Assembly (NCBI GenBank): GCA_019454045.1
Contig: SKCR01023813.1
Coordinates: 124,001 to 188,000, forward strand
DNA length: 64,000 nt
Reading direction: 5' to 3'
Source of the DNA: Zanthoxylum bungeanum
Lineage: Eukaryota > Streptophyta > Magnoliopsida > Sapindales > Rutaceae
Made by a program: the position numbers and the translations under genes. Below, piece after piece: positions 35,513 through 48,160 of this stretch. Position 1 is the stretch's first letter. Each line of letters opens with the position of its first letter. The notes under the pieces were generated by a model that did no database searches, was not told where the DNA came from, and worked only from the letters and a program-made list of their open reading frames with translations.

Positions 35513-35744
35513 GTGTCTGAACCTCGACACATTATATGAATAAGCCTTTAAATTCATTGTTTTAATTATGTTCTTAAATGATACATGCTAGTATTTATTT
35601 AATTTGATTAAATTAAATATGATTCATATTTGCCGAAAATCCCTATTTAATAAGGTTGTGTTAGTAATATGTATTGGATACATATTTCTTGGTCCGTCTT
35701 GTCAATATGATTTATGGATATCTGTTCTATGGCTGTATCCGAGA

Positions 35745-36040
35745 ACGTGTCAAAGCTGTGAGGGTGTAGTTGGTAGAAATTTATCCATACCGGATGTATA
35801 TCTGATACTAGATAAATTCAAGCGAAAGTGGAAATCCTGAACGTGCCAAAGCTGTCAGGACTACGCAAGTATCTTGAATTTTTCATTGACATGTTTAACC
35901 TTGGTACGCCTCCTTGTGAACGTGCCAAAGCTGTCACAACGAGAAACGGCCAGGACCGGAACCTAGGAGTCACTATTGAGTGATTGACAATGTAATGTCT
36001 ACCTAATGAATATACGTAGGCGAGAACGTGCCAAAGCTGT
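35745..36040 (+). repeat. Four copies of a 15-base leader motif in copia B
   Basis: ACGTGYCAAAGCTGT starts at 35745, 35841, 35920 and 36026. At 35836-35859 it is the loop of a CCTGA/TCAGG hairpin. At 35914-35939 it is the loop of a TTGTGA/TCACAA hairpin. The other two copies lack an obvious flanking stem. Confidence 0.75.
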
Positions 36041-36268
36041 GAGCTGAAATATATTCATGGGATCCACCTTTCGCTATTTAATTTAATTTGATTAATTGTT
36101 TTATTGCATTCTGTTTGGGGATTACGGTATTGCATGTTATAGTGGGATGAGTATTTTTAGATTAAAAATCCATGATCTATTTATGCTTTGTTTGATTTAT
36201 ATTATTATGAAACTGTTATGTCTGATTGTCTGCTAATCATTTTTCGCTATCTATATGATAGATTTGCG

Positions 36269-37913
36269 ATGGCGGCACCTGCTCATAATCCTTTTGCCCG
36301 TATGCTAGATACGAACAAGCTTAAGGGCGCTGAAAACTTCACATATTGGGATCTGGACCTGAGAATTGTTCTTGGGTCCGAACAAATAGAATATGTGTTG
36401 GAAGGTCCGTTGCCATTGGCCATACCTAATGATGTCACACCAGAGGAACACGAGACTCTCCGAAAATGGAGAGATGATGACAGAAGTGCCAAATCATATA
36501 TTCTCAGTTCCTTGGTATCGGATCTCAAGAGGCAATATTTTGGATTGCCCGACGCATATACTATGATGACGCGGTTAAGACTCCTTTGTGAACCAAGAAC
36601 AGGTCTCAGTTCATAAGATTGCTATGGAAATGTTCCATGCAAGATTGGAAGAGGGACATGATGTGAGCCCTCATGTGCTTCATCTGACTGATTTGATCGA
36701 ACAGTTGAGGTGCTACAACTTCCCTCTTAATGACACTTTAGGACGAAGTGTCATACTTGGATCTCTATCAGCGTCTTATCGCCAATTTGTGATGTATTTC
36801 AACATGAACTGGATTAGTTGTTCTTACCAAGAGCTGCATAAGATGCTGCAGACATCGGAGGAAGATTTGAGGAAGGGAGTACTGACTCGCCCTCCTAAAC
36901 CCACTGCTCTTCCCGCTTCCTCCCAATCTTACAAGAAATGGAAGAAGAAGAAGAAGAAGGGTACAAATCTCCCACCACAGGCTAAGATAGCTAAATCCAA
37001 GAGAGCTGCCGAAGACAAATGCCACCACTGCAGTAAGATCGGCCATTGGAAGAGGAACTGTCCTGATTACCTGGCCCAGATCCGAAAGGAAAGAGCATAT
37101 ACTTCAGGTACTTTTATTTTTCTCATTATCGATATCTCTTTAGCTTGTGAAGCTGTGTCGTCTAGTTGGATTTTGGATTATGCTTGTCCAATTCACATTT
37201 GCAATTCGTTGCAGGTGCTGAAGGAAAGTAGTCGGCTGAAATCTGGGGATATGCAATTGCGGTTCGGGAGTGGCGACTCTTTGGATGCAGTTGTTGTGGG
37301 CTTATGCGAGATTCCCCTATCCAGTGGGAGCCTTTTGTTGCATGACTGCTTTTTTGTACCTGGATGTGTAGCGAACATTATATCACTTTTTGTATTAGAT
37401 ATTGATGGCTACAATGTAAATATTAAGAATCGTTTTTGTATTTATATGATAGATATAATGTTCAGATCCTTGTTTGTCCAAATGAGCATGGTCATTACAT
37501 TTTGCATACCACTCAAGATATCTTTAATGCTGGAATTAATAAACGTAAAGTATCTGACATTAATAATATTGAACTTGTGGCATATGAGGTTTGATCATAT
37601 AGGCGTGAAACGCCTAACCCAGTTGGTTAGGAATGGTTTGATACCGGATCTCACCATTGAACCTTATCCAACTTGTGAATCTTGTATTCAGGGTAAGATG
37701 ACCAAAGTCCCATTTTCAGGTGTAGGACACCGAGCCACTGACTTATTGGAACTAATACATTCTGATGTATGTGGTCCCATGAGTCAAACTGCTCACAGTG
37801 GTTTTTCCTACTTTGTTACCTTTACCGATGATCTGTCACGGTATGGTTATGTTTATTTGATGAAACAAAAATGGAAACCTTTGAAAAGTTCAAGGAATTC
37901 CGAAATTAAGTAG
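36269..37913 (+). pseudogene. Copia B gag, protease and integrase (broken)
   Basis: Starts MAAPAHNPFARMLDTNKLKG at 36269. A frameshift between 36588 and 36616 separates the gag N-terminus from its remainder, which runs through a basic stretch to the zinc knuckle CHHCSKIGHWKRNC. The protease site reads WILDYACPIHIC, so the catalytic Asp-Thr/Ser-Gly triplet is lost. Integrase follows with the zinc-binding H-H/C-C region (HMRFDHIGV; CESCIQGKM) and the catalytic-core start HSDVCGPM and FTDDLSRYGYVYL. A frameshift near 37870 ends the frame. The rest of the integrase core (SDRGGEYM; GTPQHNGVSERK) is visible at 37920-38080 in other frames. Confidence 0.92.
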
Positions 37914-38204
37914 AAAAGCAAACTGGTAAATATATTAAATGTCTACGATCTGATCGGGGCGGTGAATATATGAGCGGTGAGTTCACCGATTATTTAAAGG
38001 AGAATGTGATTCTCACTCAATATACTCCTTCAGGTACTCCACAACACAATGGTGTGTCCGAAAGGAAAATCAGACTTTATTAGATATGGTCTGATCGATG
38101 TTGAGTTTTACATAATTACCCCTATTATTTATGGGGTTATGCTCTTTTAACTGCTGCACATCTTTTGAATAAGATTCCTTCCAAGGCTGTTCCTACAACT
38201 CCAT

Positions 38205-38560
38205 ATGAGATATGGACTGGTAGGAAACCGAATCTTGATTATGTTAAGATTTGAGGTTGTCCTGCCTATGTCAGGATGGCTCAGTAGGATAAGCTTTTGC
38301 CTCGAGGGCAGAAGTTTAAGTTTGTTGGATATCCTTCAAATACGAAAGGATATTTGTTCTATGATACCGAGCATCGAAATGTGTTCGTAGCTCACTTCAC
38401 AAAATTTCTTGAGAAAGAATTTTTGTCTGAAGGAGGTAATCATAGACAGGTTGAACTTGATGAAGTACAACCTGAAACCAACGAACATGTGGATGAACCT
38501 GATATTCAAATAGATGAAGGGACTTCAACACACACTCCGTAGGTCCCAAAGGGTATCTAG
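38205..38560 (+). pseudogene. Copia B integrase C-terminal remnant
   Basis: Frames in this stretch read TPYEIWTGRKPN, then the GCPAYVRM, GYPSNTKGYLFYD and FVAHFTKFLEKEF segments that usually follow the integrase core in copia polyproteins. Stops and frame changes separate them, so no continuous product is possible. Confidence 0.75.
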
Positions 38561-38729
38561 ACCTCATGAACGCTTGTATTTGATACAAGAAAATAGTCTG
38601 GATGTTCTCTTAATCGAATAGACTGACCCTTATACCTATAGAGAAGCGATGTTGGACATCGACTCCGCGAAGTGGCAAGAGGCCATGAAATCAGAGTTAG
38701 ACTCTATGCATCAGAATCAAGTATGAGAC

Positions 38730-40202
38730 TTGGTTCTGCTTCCTAAGGGAATTGTTCCTATAGGTAGTAAATGGATTTACAAAAGGAAGCGTGGGCCTGA
38801 CGGAAAGGTTGAAACCTTTAAGGCCCGACTGGTAGCTAAAGGTTACACGCAGCGACCTGGTGTCGACTACGATGAAACCTTTTCACCAGTTGCGATGCTA
38901 AAGTCTATAAGGATTTTATTGTCTATTGCTGCTTACCATGATTATGAGATTTGGCAAATGGATGTCAAAACGGCTTTTCTTAATGGGTTTCTTGACGAAG
39001 AAATCTATATGGAACAGCCGGAGGGTTTTGTATCCAGCGAAACCTCAGGCATGGTTTGTAAGCTTAAGAAGTCCATTTATGGACTTAAACAAGCTTCACG
39101 AAGTTGGAATCTTCGATTCGACGAGATTATTAGATTGTCTGGTTTTCTCAAGAATGCAGAAGAATCATGTGTGTACCAGAAGGTTAGTGGGAGTATGATA
39201 GTCTTTTTAGTTCTCTATGTTGATGACATCCTAATCATTGGGAATGATATAGGAATGATGCAAGGCGTCAAAGCTTACCTCTGTAAGAATTTCTCCATGA
39301 AGGACCTGGGTGAAGCTTCTTATATCTTGGGTATAAAGCTCTATAGAGATAGAGACATGAAGCTTATTGGGTTATCCCAATCGTCGTACATAGATAAGAT
39401 CTTAGAACGGTACAATTTTGCTAACTGTAAGACGGAAAATATACCGTTCAGACATGGCATTCATCTTACGAAGAAGATGTGTCCGCAAACAGAAGATGAG
39501 AAGATTAGAATGTCTAATCAGCCTTATGTTTCGTGTTTGGGTAGCATAATGTATGCCATGTTATGTACGAGGCCTGATATTAGCTACGCGGTTAGTGTAA
39601 CCAGTAGATATCAGTCCAATCCAGGAAATGACCATTGGATGGCTGTTAAACATATCCTGAAGTATCTTAAAGGTACTAAGGATAAGTTTATCATTTATGG
39701 AGGAAATGAACTGCAGGTTAACGGGTATACGGATTCTGATTTCCAATCGGATCCCGATGATAGAAAGTCTACATCAGGATTCGTATTTACCCTTAACGGA
39801 GGTGCAGTTTGTTGGAAAAGTTCCAAACATGGGTCTACAGCTGATTCCACCACAGAGGCGGAATATATTGCTGCTTCTGAAGCTGCAAAAGAAGCTGTTT
39901 GGCTTAAGAAGTTTATCACAGAATTGGGAGTTGTCCCAAGTATCGAGAATCTGATTCCGTTATACTGTGATAATACTGGTGCCATTGCGCAAGCAAAAGA
40001 ACCGAGGGCGCATCAGAAGTCGAAGCATGTGGAACGAAAGTACCACATTATTCGAGAGATTGTGTCGCGAGGTGACATTGTCGTGTGCAAAGTTCCTAGT
40101 GAAGATAATGTAGCAGACCCGCTCACGAAGGCCATACCTCCGAAGTTATTTGATAAGCATGTGGAGTCGATGGGTATTAGATACAATCGATATTGGCACT
40201 AG
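38730..40202 (+). pseudogene. Copia B reverse transcriptase-RNase H (open frame)
   Basis: A 490-codon open frame covering most of reverse transcriptase and all of RNase H. Visible motifs are [44 protein letters not shown], the catalytic YVDDIL, DLGEASYILGIKL, GSIMYAMLCTRPDI, then RNase H with TDSDFQSDPDDRKSTSG, TTEAEYIAASEA, CDNTGAIAQAKEP and DNVADPLTKA. The true polyprotein start lies upstream, where a stop (near 38725) and frameshifts disconnect it. I call it a pseudogene although the enzyme frame itself is undamaged. The stop at 40200-40202 lies just before the polypurine tract. Confidence 0.93.
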
Positions 40203-40203
40203 A

Positions 40204-40218
40204 GCAAGTGGGAGATTT
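40204..40218 (+). promoter_or_regulatory. Copia B polypurine tract
   Basis: GCAAGTGGGAGATTT directly precedes the 3' LTR start TGTTAGGG. Confidence 0.8.
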
Positions 40219-42558
40219 TGTTAGGGTTGGTGCTCTGAGCGCCAATTTCTTATGTATTTCCCTGTAAATACTTTTGTATATATTTTATTAATGAATAAAA
40301 TAGACAGTTTCTTTAATATAAATTCTTTTATTATATGGTAAAGACGTAAATGACCATAGAGTGATTGGTTATGATACAGTTGCAAAAGCGTCGCAACTGA
40401 CATTGAGCGGTATCATAACAGTATCATTCTTTAACTGTTCCTGGTCAAGGTTTACAATTACTTGGTCAGTAAGTAAACCCGTTGAGACCGGTACGTGTCG
40501 TATATTGGAATGTTGGATTCTAATGGTTTCTCAATGAACCATGAGTCTCGGGAGACTCGTATAGACACGTAGGTGTTTATATCGGATAAACACTGAACGA
40601 CTCACCGAAGATTCTTAATAGATGGTACACCAACGTCAATAAGAATCTTCTCGGGTTGAGTGAGCATAGTGATCCTCCGACTTGAGGTACCACTGTGGAT
40701 ATATGAGGTATCCTCCACACTTTGATGGCAGTCACGTCACCGATCTATTTAGATCAGACCTCCGCATGTTCGTTGGGTGTGGACTGATCCTCATGATATC
40801 TTGTGCGTATCAAGATAGGATCCGTCAGTTCTGTGTACAGAGCATAGGTATCCAAATTAGCAATCTGTTAAAACCCATGGGCCCGTGGTACACTGTAGAA
40901 ATTAGTTCTAAGTGTTATTTAAGAGATTGCTAATAGAATCGTCGACGGGATTATACCTAAAGAGATTTGACGTTTATATCTATATCTCTGGGATAATCCG
41001 GATACCTGTGACGGAAGGATTATACGTATGTCGTGACCTCGACCTGTATGGTTCAGAGATTTTATCTGTGTTCGTCATAATTTACGGGTGGGTAAATTAT
41101 GGACACGAAATTGGATTTCGTGACGGATATGCCTGAACCTAGAGAGTCTCACTAATGAGATATACTCGTTGGGCACTAGGGCAACTTTTATAAATAATAC
41201 TGATTATTTATAAGTCGTTTAACGGTTAAACGAAGATATACATGTTTTTTGGCCATTAATTAAATGTCGAATTGAGATATTTGACATTTATAATTAATAT
41301 ATGTATTTTGATTATTTAATGTAAATATAATACATATATTTTTTAAGATATTTGTATTTAATTATTTATTTATTCAATTGTTGAATAATTAAATTAATTA
41401 AATAGTTAATATCTTTATTTTTTTTTTAGATAAGACAAATGGCATCTTTTAATTGGTAAAGTGGCCAATTTTGATTGGTTACACTTGGAATGATTTAATT
41501 TTGGTTATGGATAAGCATTGACTAGATTGTGTTTTTATAACCACATAAATTAATTAAAATCATTTCCAATTATTAAACAAAATTAGAAAAATTGTGGCCA
41601 TATTACTTATTTCAAATTCGGTCAATTGAGGAAAATATATTTAAGCATTTTTTGTTTTGTTTTTCATTTTTCTCATGAACCCTAAAATCAAATACCAAAA
41701 GAAAGAGAAAGAAGAAGAAACTTGGAAAATCTAGCATTTTAGTAATTTTTCTTTTTTTCACCTTTTCTTTTATGAAAAATGTTTCTACCATACTAGGCTT
41801 TAATGATTAGCTTAGTTTGTTCTCTACTCTTTCATGGTTGTGATTTGATGATTTGGGAACTTGAATGAAGATGAAAGCATGTATATGATTTTAGAATGCT
41901 TTAAATAGTTTATTAAGCTTCTTTAGCCATTGATGGATTGTTGCCATTCTAGAGTTTAGTAGCCACTCATGTTAGACCTAGAATTGTTCTTGGTATATTT
42001 CATGTTGGTGAGACTCAATTGGTGTTGAAAAAATTGAATTAAAACATTGAATTGAATTAATTTGGTGTTAATTTGATTAATTTGTGAAATTATAAAATTA
42101 GGGTTTCAAACCTTCACCAAAATTGGGGGCTTTTCATATATGTGATGATTTTAGATGTATATATGATGTATATAAAATTTGGGAATTTTTGGAATTGATT
42201 TGGGCATGTTTTGAACATAAGGAACCAAATTATAAATTCTTGAAAATTGAGGGACCATTCGGCAATTTAGGAAAAATTATTTCTGAAATTGCAAATCTGA
42301 ATTTTAATGTATTAGACATAAATAAATCATTTTGGAATTGATTTAGAATCAATTAGAATTGTTTTTGACAATTATGGACCAAAATGATTAAAATTCAAAG
42401 TTTTGGGGCAAAACGGTAATTTTAGAAAAATCAGATTTTTTAGGCAATTGTAAGAAATTAGTTTATTTTAATTGCCAGAGAAAAATAATTGAAATAAAAA
42501 AATTTTGATTTTCCGTAATTCGCTGCGTTTACCTGAATTACTGCCCGAAACCCCAACA
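40219..42558 (+). repeat. Copia B 3' LTR
   Basis: 2340 bp from TGTTAGGGTTGG to CCCCAACA, followed by the atata target duplication. It is AT-rich in its second half, with a short CT/GA-rich stretch near 41700. Confidence 0.94.
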
Positions 42559-43200
42559 ATATACATAAAAGATACACTAACTGTCAAACAGTTATACTAA
42601 TTGTCACACATATAGTTAAGTCGAGTTTCTTATTAGATAATATCTAATGCACGACTAATGAAAGTATCTCACAAATCTCTTAGTTTTATATCATATATAA
42701 AACTTTATATCAAATATAGCAGAGACTACTCTCACTGCATATATCCACCGTGGTATCTCAAGTCAAATAACCATTATACTATTTGACTCGAGAAGATTCC
42801 TATTGACGTTGGTGTACCATCTATTAAGAATCTTCGGTGAGTCGTTCAGTTTTCATCCACTATGAACACCTACATGTCTATACAAGTCTCTCGAGACTCA
42901 TGGTTCATTGGGATAAACTATCGGACCAACTCTCAATATATGACATGTACCGGTCTCAGCGGATTTTACTAACTGACATGTGCTAGTAGATCTTGACCAG
43001 TAACTTTATTTGAGAATATATCTCTATTAGTGACATCTCTCAATGCTAATTACAAACTTCGTTGTAACTGTACACTACAATATATATTCTCGGGTCTTTG
43101 TCTAAATCTCATTTAGTTTCAATCTAATATAAATTAGATCGAATATCTATATAACAGATAATAGATGCTACCATAAATATATAATATTATAGGAAAAAAT

Positions 43201-45585
43201 TGTTAAGGTTGGTGCTCTGAGCGCCACTTTTTATGTATTTCCCAGTAAATACTCTTGTATATATTTTATTAATGAATAAAATATATAGTTTCTGTAATAT
43301 AAATTCTTTTATTATATGGTAAAGACGTAAATGACCATAGCGTGATTGGTTATGATACAGTTACAAAAGCGTCGCAACTGACATTGAGTAGTATCATAAC
43401 AGTATCATTCTTTAACTGTTCCTGGTCAAGGTTTACAATTACTTGGTCAGTAAGTAAACCCGCTAAGACCGGTACGTTTTGTATATTGGAATGTTGGATT
43501 CTAATGCTTTCTCAATGAACCATGAGTCTCGGGAGACTCATATAGACACGTAGGTGTTTATATCGGATAAACACTGAATGACTCGCCGAAGATTCTTAAT
43601 AGATGGTACACCAACGTCAATAAGAAACTTCTCGGGTTGAGTGAGCATAGTGATCCTCCGACTTGATGTACCACTGTGGATGTATGAGGTATCATCCACA
43701 CTTTGATGGCAGTCACGTCACCGATCTATTTAGATCAGACCTCCGCCTGTTCGTTGGGTGTGGACTGATCCTCAGGATATCCTATGCGTATCAAGATAGG
43801 ATCCGTCAGTTCTGTAAACAGAGCATAGGTATCCATTATGGAATTAGCAATCTGTTAAATCCATGGGCCCGTGGTACACTTTAGAAATCAGTTCTAAGTG
43901 TTATTTAAGAGATTGCTAATAAAATCATCGACATGATTATACCTAAAGAGATTTGACGTTTATATTTATATCTCTGGGATAATCCGAATATACGTGACAG
44001 AAGGATTATACTTATGCAGTGACCTCGACCTGTATGGTTCATAGATTTTATCTGTGTTCGTCATAATTTACGGGTGAGTAGATTATGGACACGAAATTGG
44101 ATTTCGTGACGGATATGTCTGAACCTAGAGAGTCTCATTAATGAGATATACTCGTAAGGCACTAGGGCAATTTTTATAAATAATACTGATTATTTATAAG
44201 TCGTTTAACGATTAAACGAAGATACATGCGTTTGGGATCGTTCGGCCATTTATTAAATGTCAAATTGTGATATTTGACATTTATAATTAATATATGTATT
44301 TTGATTATTTAATGTAAATATAATACATATATTTGAGATATTTGTATTTAATTATTTAATTATTCAAATGTTGAATAATTGAATTAATTTAATATTTAAT
44401 ATCTTATTTACTTAATAAAGTAAAATAAATGGCATGTTTTAATTGGATAAAGTGGCCAATTTTGATTGGTTTCATTTGGCATGATTTAATTGGATGGTTT
44501 ATGATAAACATTAATTTGATTAATGTTTTTACACCACAAAAATAATTAAATCATTTTCCAATTAATTAAAACAAAAATTGAAAAATGTGGCCATTATTTT
44601 TCCTCCAAAAAATCGGTAATGTAGGAAACTATATAAAGCCATTTTTTGATTTTTGTTTCACAATTCTATGAACCCTAAAATCAAATACAAAAGAGAGAAA
44701 GAGAAGAAAAGTTTGCTTATTTTGGAAATTTGGTAAGAATTTTCACATTTTCTTCTTCTTGAAAATTGTTTCTATGATCATAAGCTTCAACATGTGTAAC
44801 TTATTTTCTTCTCTACTTTCTTATGGTTGTGTTTTGATGGTTGGGAGCATGATTGAAATATGGAAGCTTGTATGTTAACTTAGATTGCTTTAAATTATTT
44901 ATTAAGAATTCTTTTTGCCATTTTGATGGCTAGTTGCCATTCTAGAGTCTTTTAGCCACTCATGATTGAACTAGAATTATTCTTGAGCTATTTCATGATG
45001 GTGAGGCTTGATTGGTGTTATAAGAATTGGATTAAAGTCTTGAATTTAATTAATTTGGTGTTAATTTTGTTAATTAGTGAATTTATAAAATTAGGGTTTT
45101 TAACCTTCGCCAAATTTGGGGATTTTCATATATGTGATGAAATTTGATGTATATATGATGTATATTAAATTTGGGAATTTTTGGATTTGATCTTGATGTG
45201 TTTTGAACAAAAAAGGACCAAATTGCAAATTCTTGAAAATTGAGGGACCATTCTGCAATAAGAGGAAAATCAGTTTCTTTAAATTGAAAATTGTATTTTC
45301 ATGTATTATACATGTATAAGTCATTTTAGAATTGATTTGGAATCAATTAGAATTGTATTTGACAATTTTGGACTAAAATGATTAAAATACAAAGTTTAAA
45401 GTTTTGGGGCAAAATGGTAATTTCTGAAAAATCTGATTTTTGGGTAAAAATTTCAGTTTTTAAGTATTGAGTAATTAAAATAAATTAGTTTATTTTAATT
45501 ACCCAAGAAAAATTATTGAAATCGGAAAATTTTGATTTTCCGCGTTCCGCTGCGTTTACCCAAATTACTGCCCAAAACCCCAACA
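43201..45585 (+). mobile_element. B-type copia solo LTR
   Basis: 2385 bp from TGTTAAGGTTGG to CCCCAACA, flanked by the target duplication aaaat (43196-43200 and 45586-45590). It is clearly of the copia B LTR family but diverged from both B LTRs. It is an independent insertion into element C, later reduced by LTR-LTR recombination. Confidence 0.94.
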
Positions 45586-45655
45586 AAAATAATTATTCAT
45601 ATTCATGAATCATTCATAAATACAATTCGATTCGGCGCTCAGAGCACCAAACCCA

Positions 45656-48038
45656 ACCTCTACAATCCACGTCCTCCCATAATCCCAAATCATGCTTGTT
45701 CAACACATCCAAACCATTCTTACCATACAAACACTCATTTTCAAGTTTGTTGATTCTAACCAAATTCATGCATGATCAGTGACACAACATCAGTTTAAGC
45801 ATATGTAACACTTTGATTTACTCAAACATGCAAAAGGAACCAAACCCAAACTTAGGTTTTCCATGAATTCAAAATTAAAATCTTGAAGTTTCATGCTAGG
45901 GTGTTGGAAAATGCTTATGAGTAAGCATTTTGAGGCACAATTTTAAGCATGGTCCACTTCGTGTTAGTGGTTGTTATTGAATTATTCGGATACTCCTCCG
46001 TGAGTAGTTCGAAATGGTATATTCATATGCTTAAAATGGTGCTTGGGTGAATGAGAAATTGTTGCTCAAAGGTTACCCATTGGTGTTAGAAAATAAAGAG
46101 AATTGTGCTTGTCCCACATGGGAAAGCTATTAGAGAGAAGTTGTGTTTATATATGATTGATCATATGTAGATGGGTAAGAGTTAAAAGGATAAAGGCTCT
46201 CTCTACGTACGCGCGCAGAGGGGTGCAAATCAAAATCCGATCAGGCCTGACTCGTGTGCACCCGCGCGTCCTGCGTACACGAATGTCGAACCAAATTGTG
46301 CGGGCCCGGCCCAACCAAGTTTTGCAAGTCTCTTTATTTTTTGTAAGCCTTTTGAAGTTCCATAACAGTTAATTTAATTTTATTAAATTAAGTTGGTGGT
46401 TACTTCAAGTGAAATGCCTCACATTTATAAGATTTAATTGGCATGCATATCATACAGTGTTTTCGTTTTTTGGATGAGATATTCGATACACACATAACAC
46501 ACAACAGTCATCGGTTTACTTTGTTTTTGTTTGGGAATAGTTCAAACACTTTAGTGGTTCGTTGGGAACGGGTTTTGGTGGTGCCCATACTCATTCGTTT
46601 TCCGTTGCATCCTGAGAAACAAATGTCTCACGTTCTACTGCACCTTCGATAGGGGACAGATTTGTTTTAAGGAGATTGTTGACATCAACAAGCCTCGGGA
46701 AAGAGAAGCAGTGGTTCGGTTCTAACTCAACATTGTCTTCAGTGGTTCGGTCAGAGGTAGACGACATCATCAGCGTCAGAGGCTCGCTTTCATCGCGTCA
46801 GAGGCTCGCTTTCCCGAGGCACAAAGCTTTCAGAGGCTCGCTTTCCCGAGGCACAAAGCTCATCAGGGTCTGCCGTCAGGCGCATCTCCATGGTCTTCTC
46901 TAGGGTCTTCCGTCAGCCGCATCAGGGTCTGCCGTCAGACGCATCTCCAGGGTCTGCATCGGGGCCTGATTCGCTCATGGGTCTGAATCACTCCGTTGGG
47001 TCTGCTTCAGAGTCTGCTCAGTGGGTCTGCTCATCAAGGTCAGAGTCTGCTCAACAGGGTCTGATTCAGTAGTTAGAGGCTAATTCGGATTTTCCCAATT
47101 ACCAATAAATACTTGTAATATTTGCATTACATAGGGTTCACAAAATCAATAAGGGAAAAATGAAAGATTTACTAAGCATTGAAGATTACTTGGTGAAGCA
47201 ACAAAATCAAACCCTCAAATTTCTTGGTACTTCATAAGCCAGGGAGAAGAAGCAACAATTTGTGTTTCTTTAGGGGGTATTTTCATAGGTAAATGAGAGG
47301 GAGAAAAGAACAGTGAAGCAATTTATTTTAACCACAAATAAAAGATATTTCCCAAACTAAAATAATAATATAAATAAAGCACATGTTAAAAATATTGTTC
47401 ATTCTCATCACAGTATAGGTCAACTCGAAAAATGATCAAATTTGACTTAATTCATATCAAAATTTGGAAAAATACATAACATGAAAGTTGTAACTCCATG
47501 TCTTAGATTTCTAGCAGTATCAAAATCACTGAAAACGACATCGGTAGCCCAAGATAGGGTCAAAATACTTAAGGATATTCATGAAAGCGGATAAATTAAA
47601 AAAGACAAATTTCAGAAAAATTATTCCGAACTTCTGGAAATGATTACGAGTATTTCAAATCTATTAATATATGATTAAATGCATAATAACATATAATGTA
47701 TGAAAAAAATGACTATACTAGACATTTCATTTTTCATTTTTCATTTTTTATTTTTTGGTATTTTTACAAGATAATATTAATATTCTATATTTTATGTGAT
47801 GAGTTGATGTTGATAAATATTAAAATGGGTCTTTATTTATAAAAGGAATAAAACTAAAGTCACCTTCCACGTTACATATCGTGGTCACAACTCACATGTG
47901 CCACCGTTTGATTTGTGGAAACTGCAAATTACAATCAAATATGGGCCCCACTAAGTTGTAATTTGCTTATGCTTTTGTGATTTAATTTAAGATTTTAGGT
48001 CTAAAGGTGGTGAATAGGGCCATGCCTAATGGAATTTA
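45656..48038. other. Unassigned region, part LTR-like
   Basis: No supported gene. Near 46100-46160 the sequence CTTGTCCCACATGGGAAA and a TATATA stretch resemble the promoter part of many plant LTRs, so an undefined element may lie between about 45900 and 47100. I found no terminal repeats or target duplication to prove it. The rest is AT-rich. Confidence 0.4.
46680..47060. repeat. Degenerate short tandem repeats
   Basis: Two copies of CAGAGGCTCGCTTTCCCGAG with a shared extension occur at 46799-46828 and 46831-46860. They are followed by many variants of GGGTCTGC and CCGTCAGRCGCATCTCC. This is a GC-rich simple repeat of unknown origin. Confidence 0.7.
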
Positions 48039-48050
48039 AATAGCCTGTAG

Positions 48051-48160
48051 TTTTTTTTTTTTTTTTTTGGAAACGATGGAAACCCCGCCACCAAACCACC
48101 CATTTTGGGTCGCGGCGCAGGTAAAACCACCGGCTATCTCAGGCTCTTACAAGAAGTGCA
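48051..48160 (-). mobile_element. tRNA-type SINE, 3' part
   Basis: On the minus strand this is the body and poly-A tail (T-run 48051-48068 on the plus strand) of a SINE whose head lies at 54514-54592. Flanking direct repeats AATAGCCTGTAG (48039-48050) and AATAGCATGTAG (54593-54604) mark its target duplication, with one mismatch. It is split by copia D. Confidence 0.8.

Larger units (their letters stand above)
23444..42558 (+). mobile_element. Copia B: full-length LTR retrotransposon
   Basis: Plus-oriented Ty1/copia element inside element C, bounded by the target duplication atata (23439-23443 and 42559-42563). The 5' LTR is 23444-23509 plus 33177-35496, split by gypsy element F. The 3' LTR is 40219-42558. 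It has a near-canonical primer site, a structured leader, gag-pol and a polypurine tract. The LTRs differ by indels as well as substitutions, so the insertion is not recent. At least one related solo LTR (43201-45585) lies close by. Confidence 0.95.
20880..45655 (-). mobile_element. Element C: non-coding tandem LTR array
   Basis: Minus-oriented LTR retroelement array with the order LTR c, internal 2, LTR b, internal 1, LTR a. LTR a is truncated at about 20880 and its start is at 21136. LTR b starts at 22685. LTR c starts near 45655 and is split by copia B and by the B-type solo LTR. The LTRs share diverged modules with the copia B LTR (the GGTTGGTGCTCTGAGCG start and the GATGGTACACCAACG stretch). 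The internal parts end in a pol-like relic and polypurine tract homologous to B (CACTAGAGCAAGTG). I found no gag or pol coding capacity. LTR 3' borders are not fixed. Confidence 0.6.

Noticed and set aside
36768..37046. Antisense frames within copia gag and pol (for example here and at 39695-39985)
   Set aside because: These are shadows of the sense coding sequence, with no independent features.
45900..47100. A complete LTR between about 45902 (TGTTGGAAAATGC) and 47100
   Set aside because: Promoter-like motifs are present, but no matching CA end, primer site, partner LTR or target duplication could be found, so only an unassigned region is reported.
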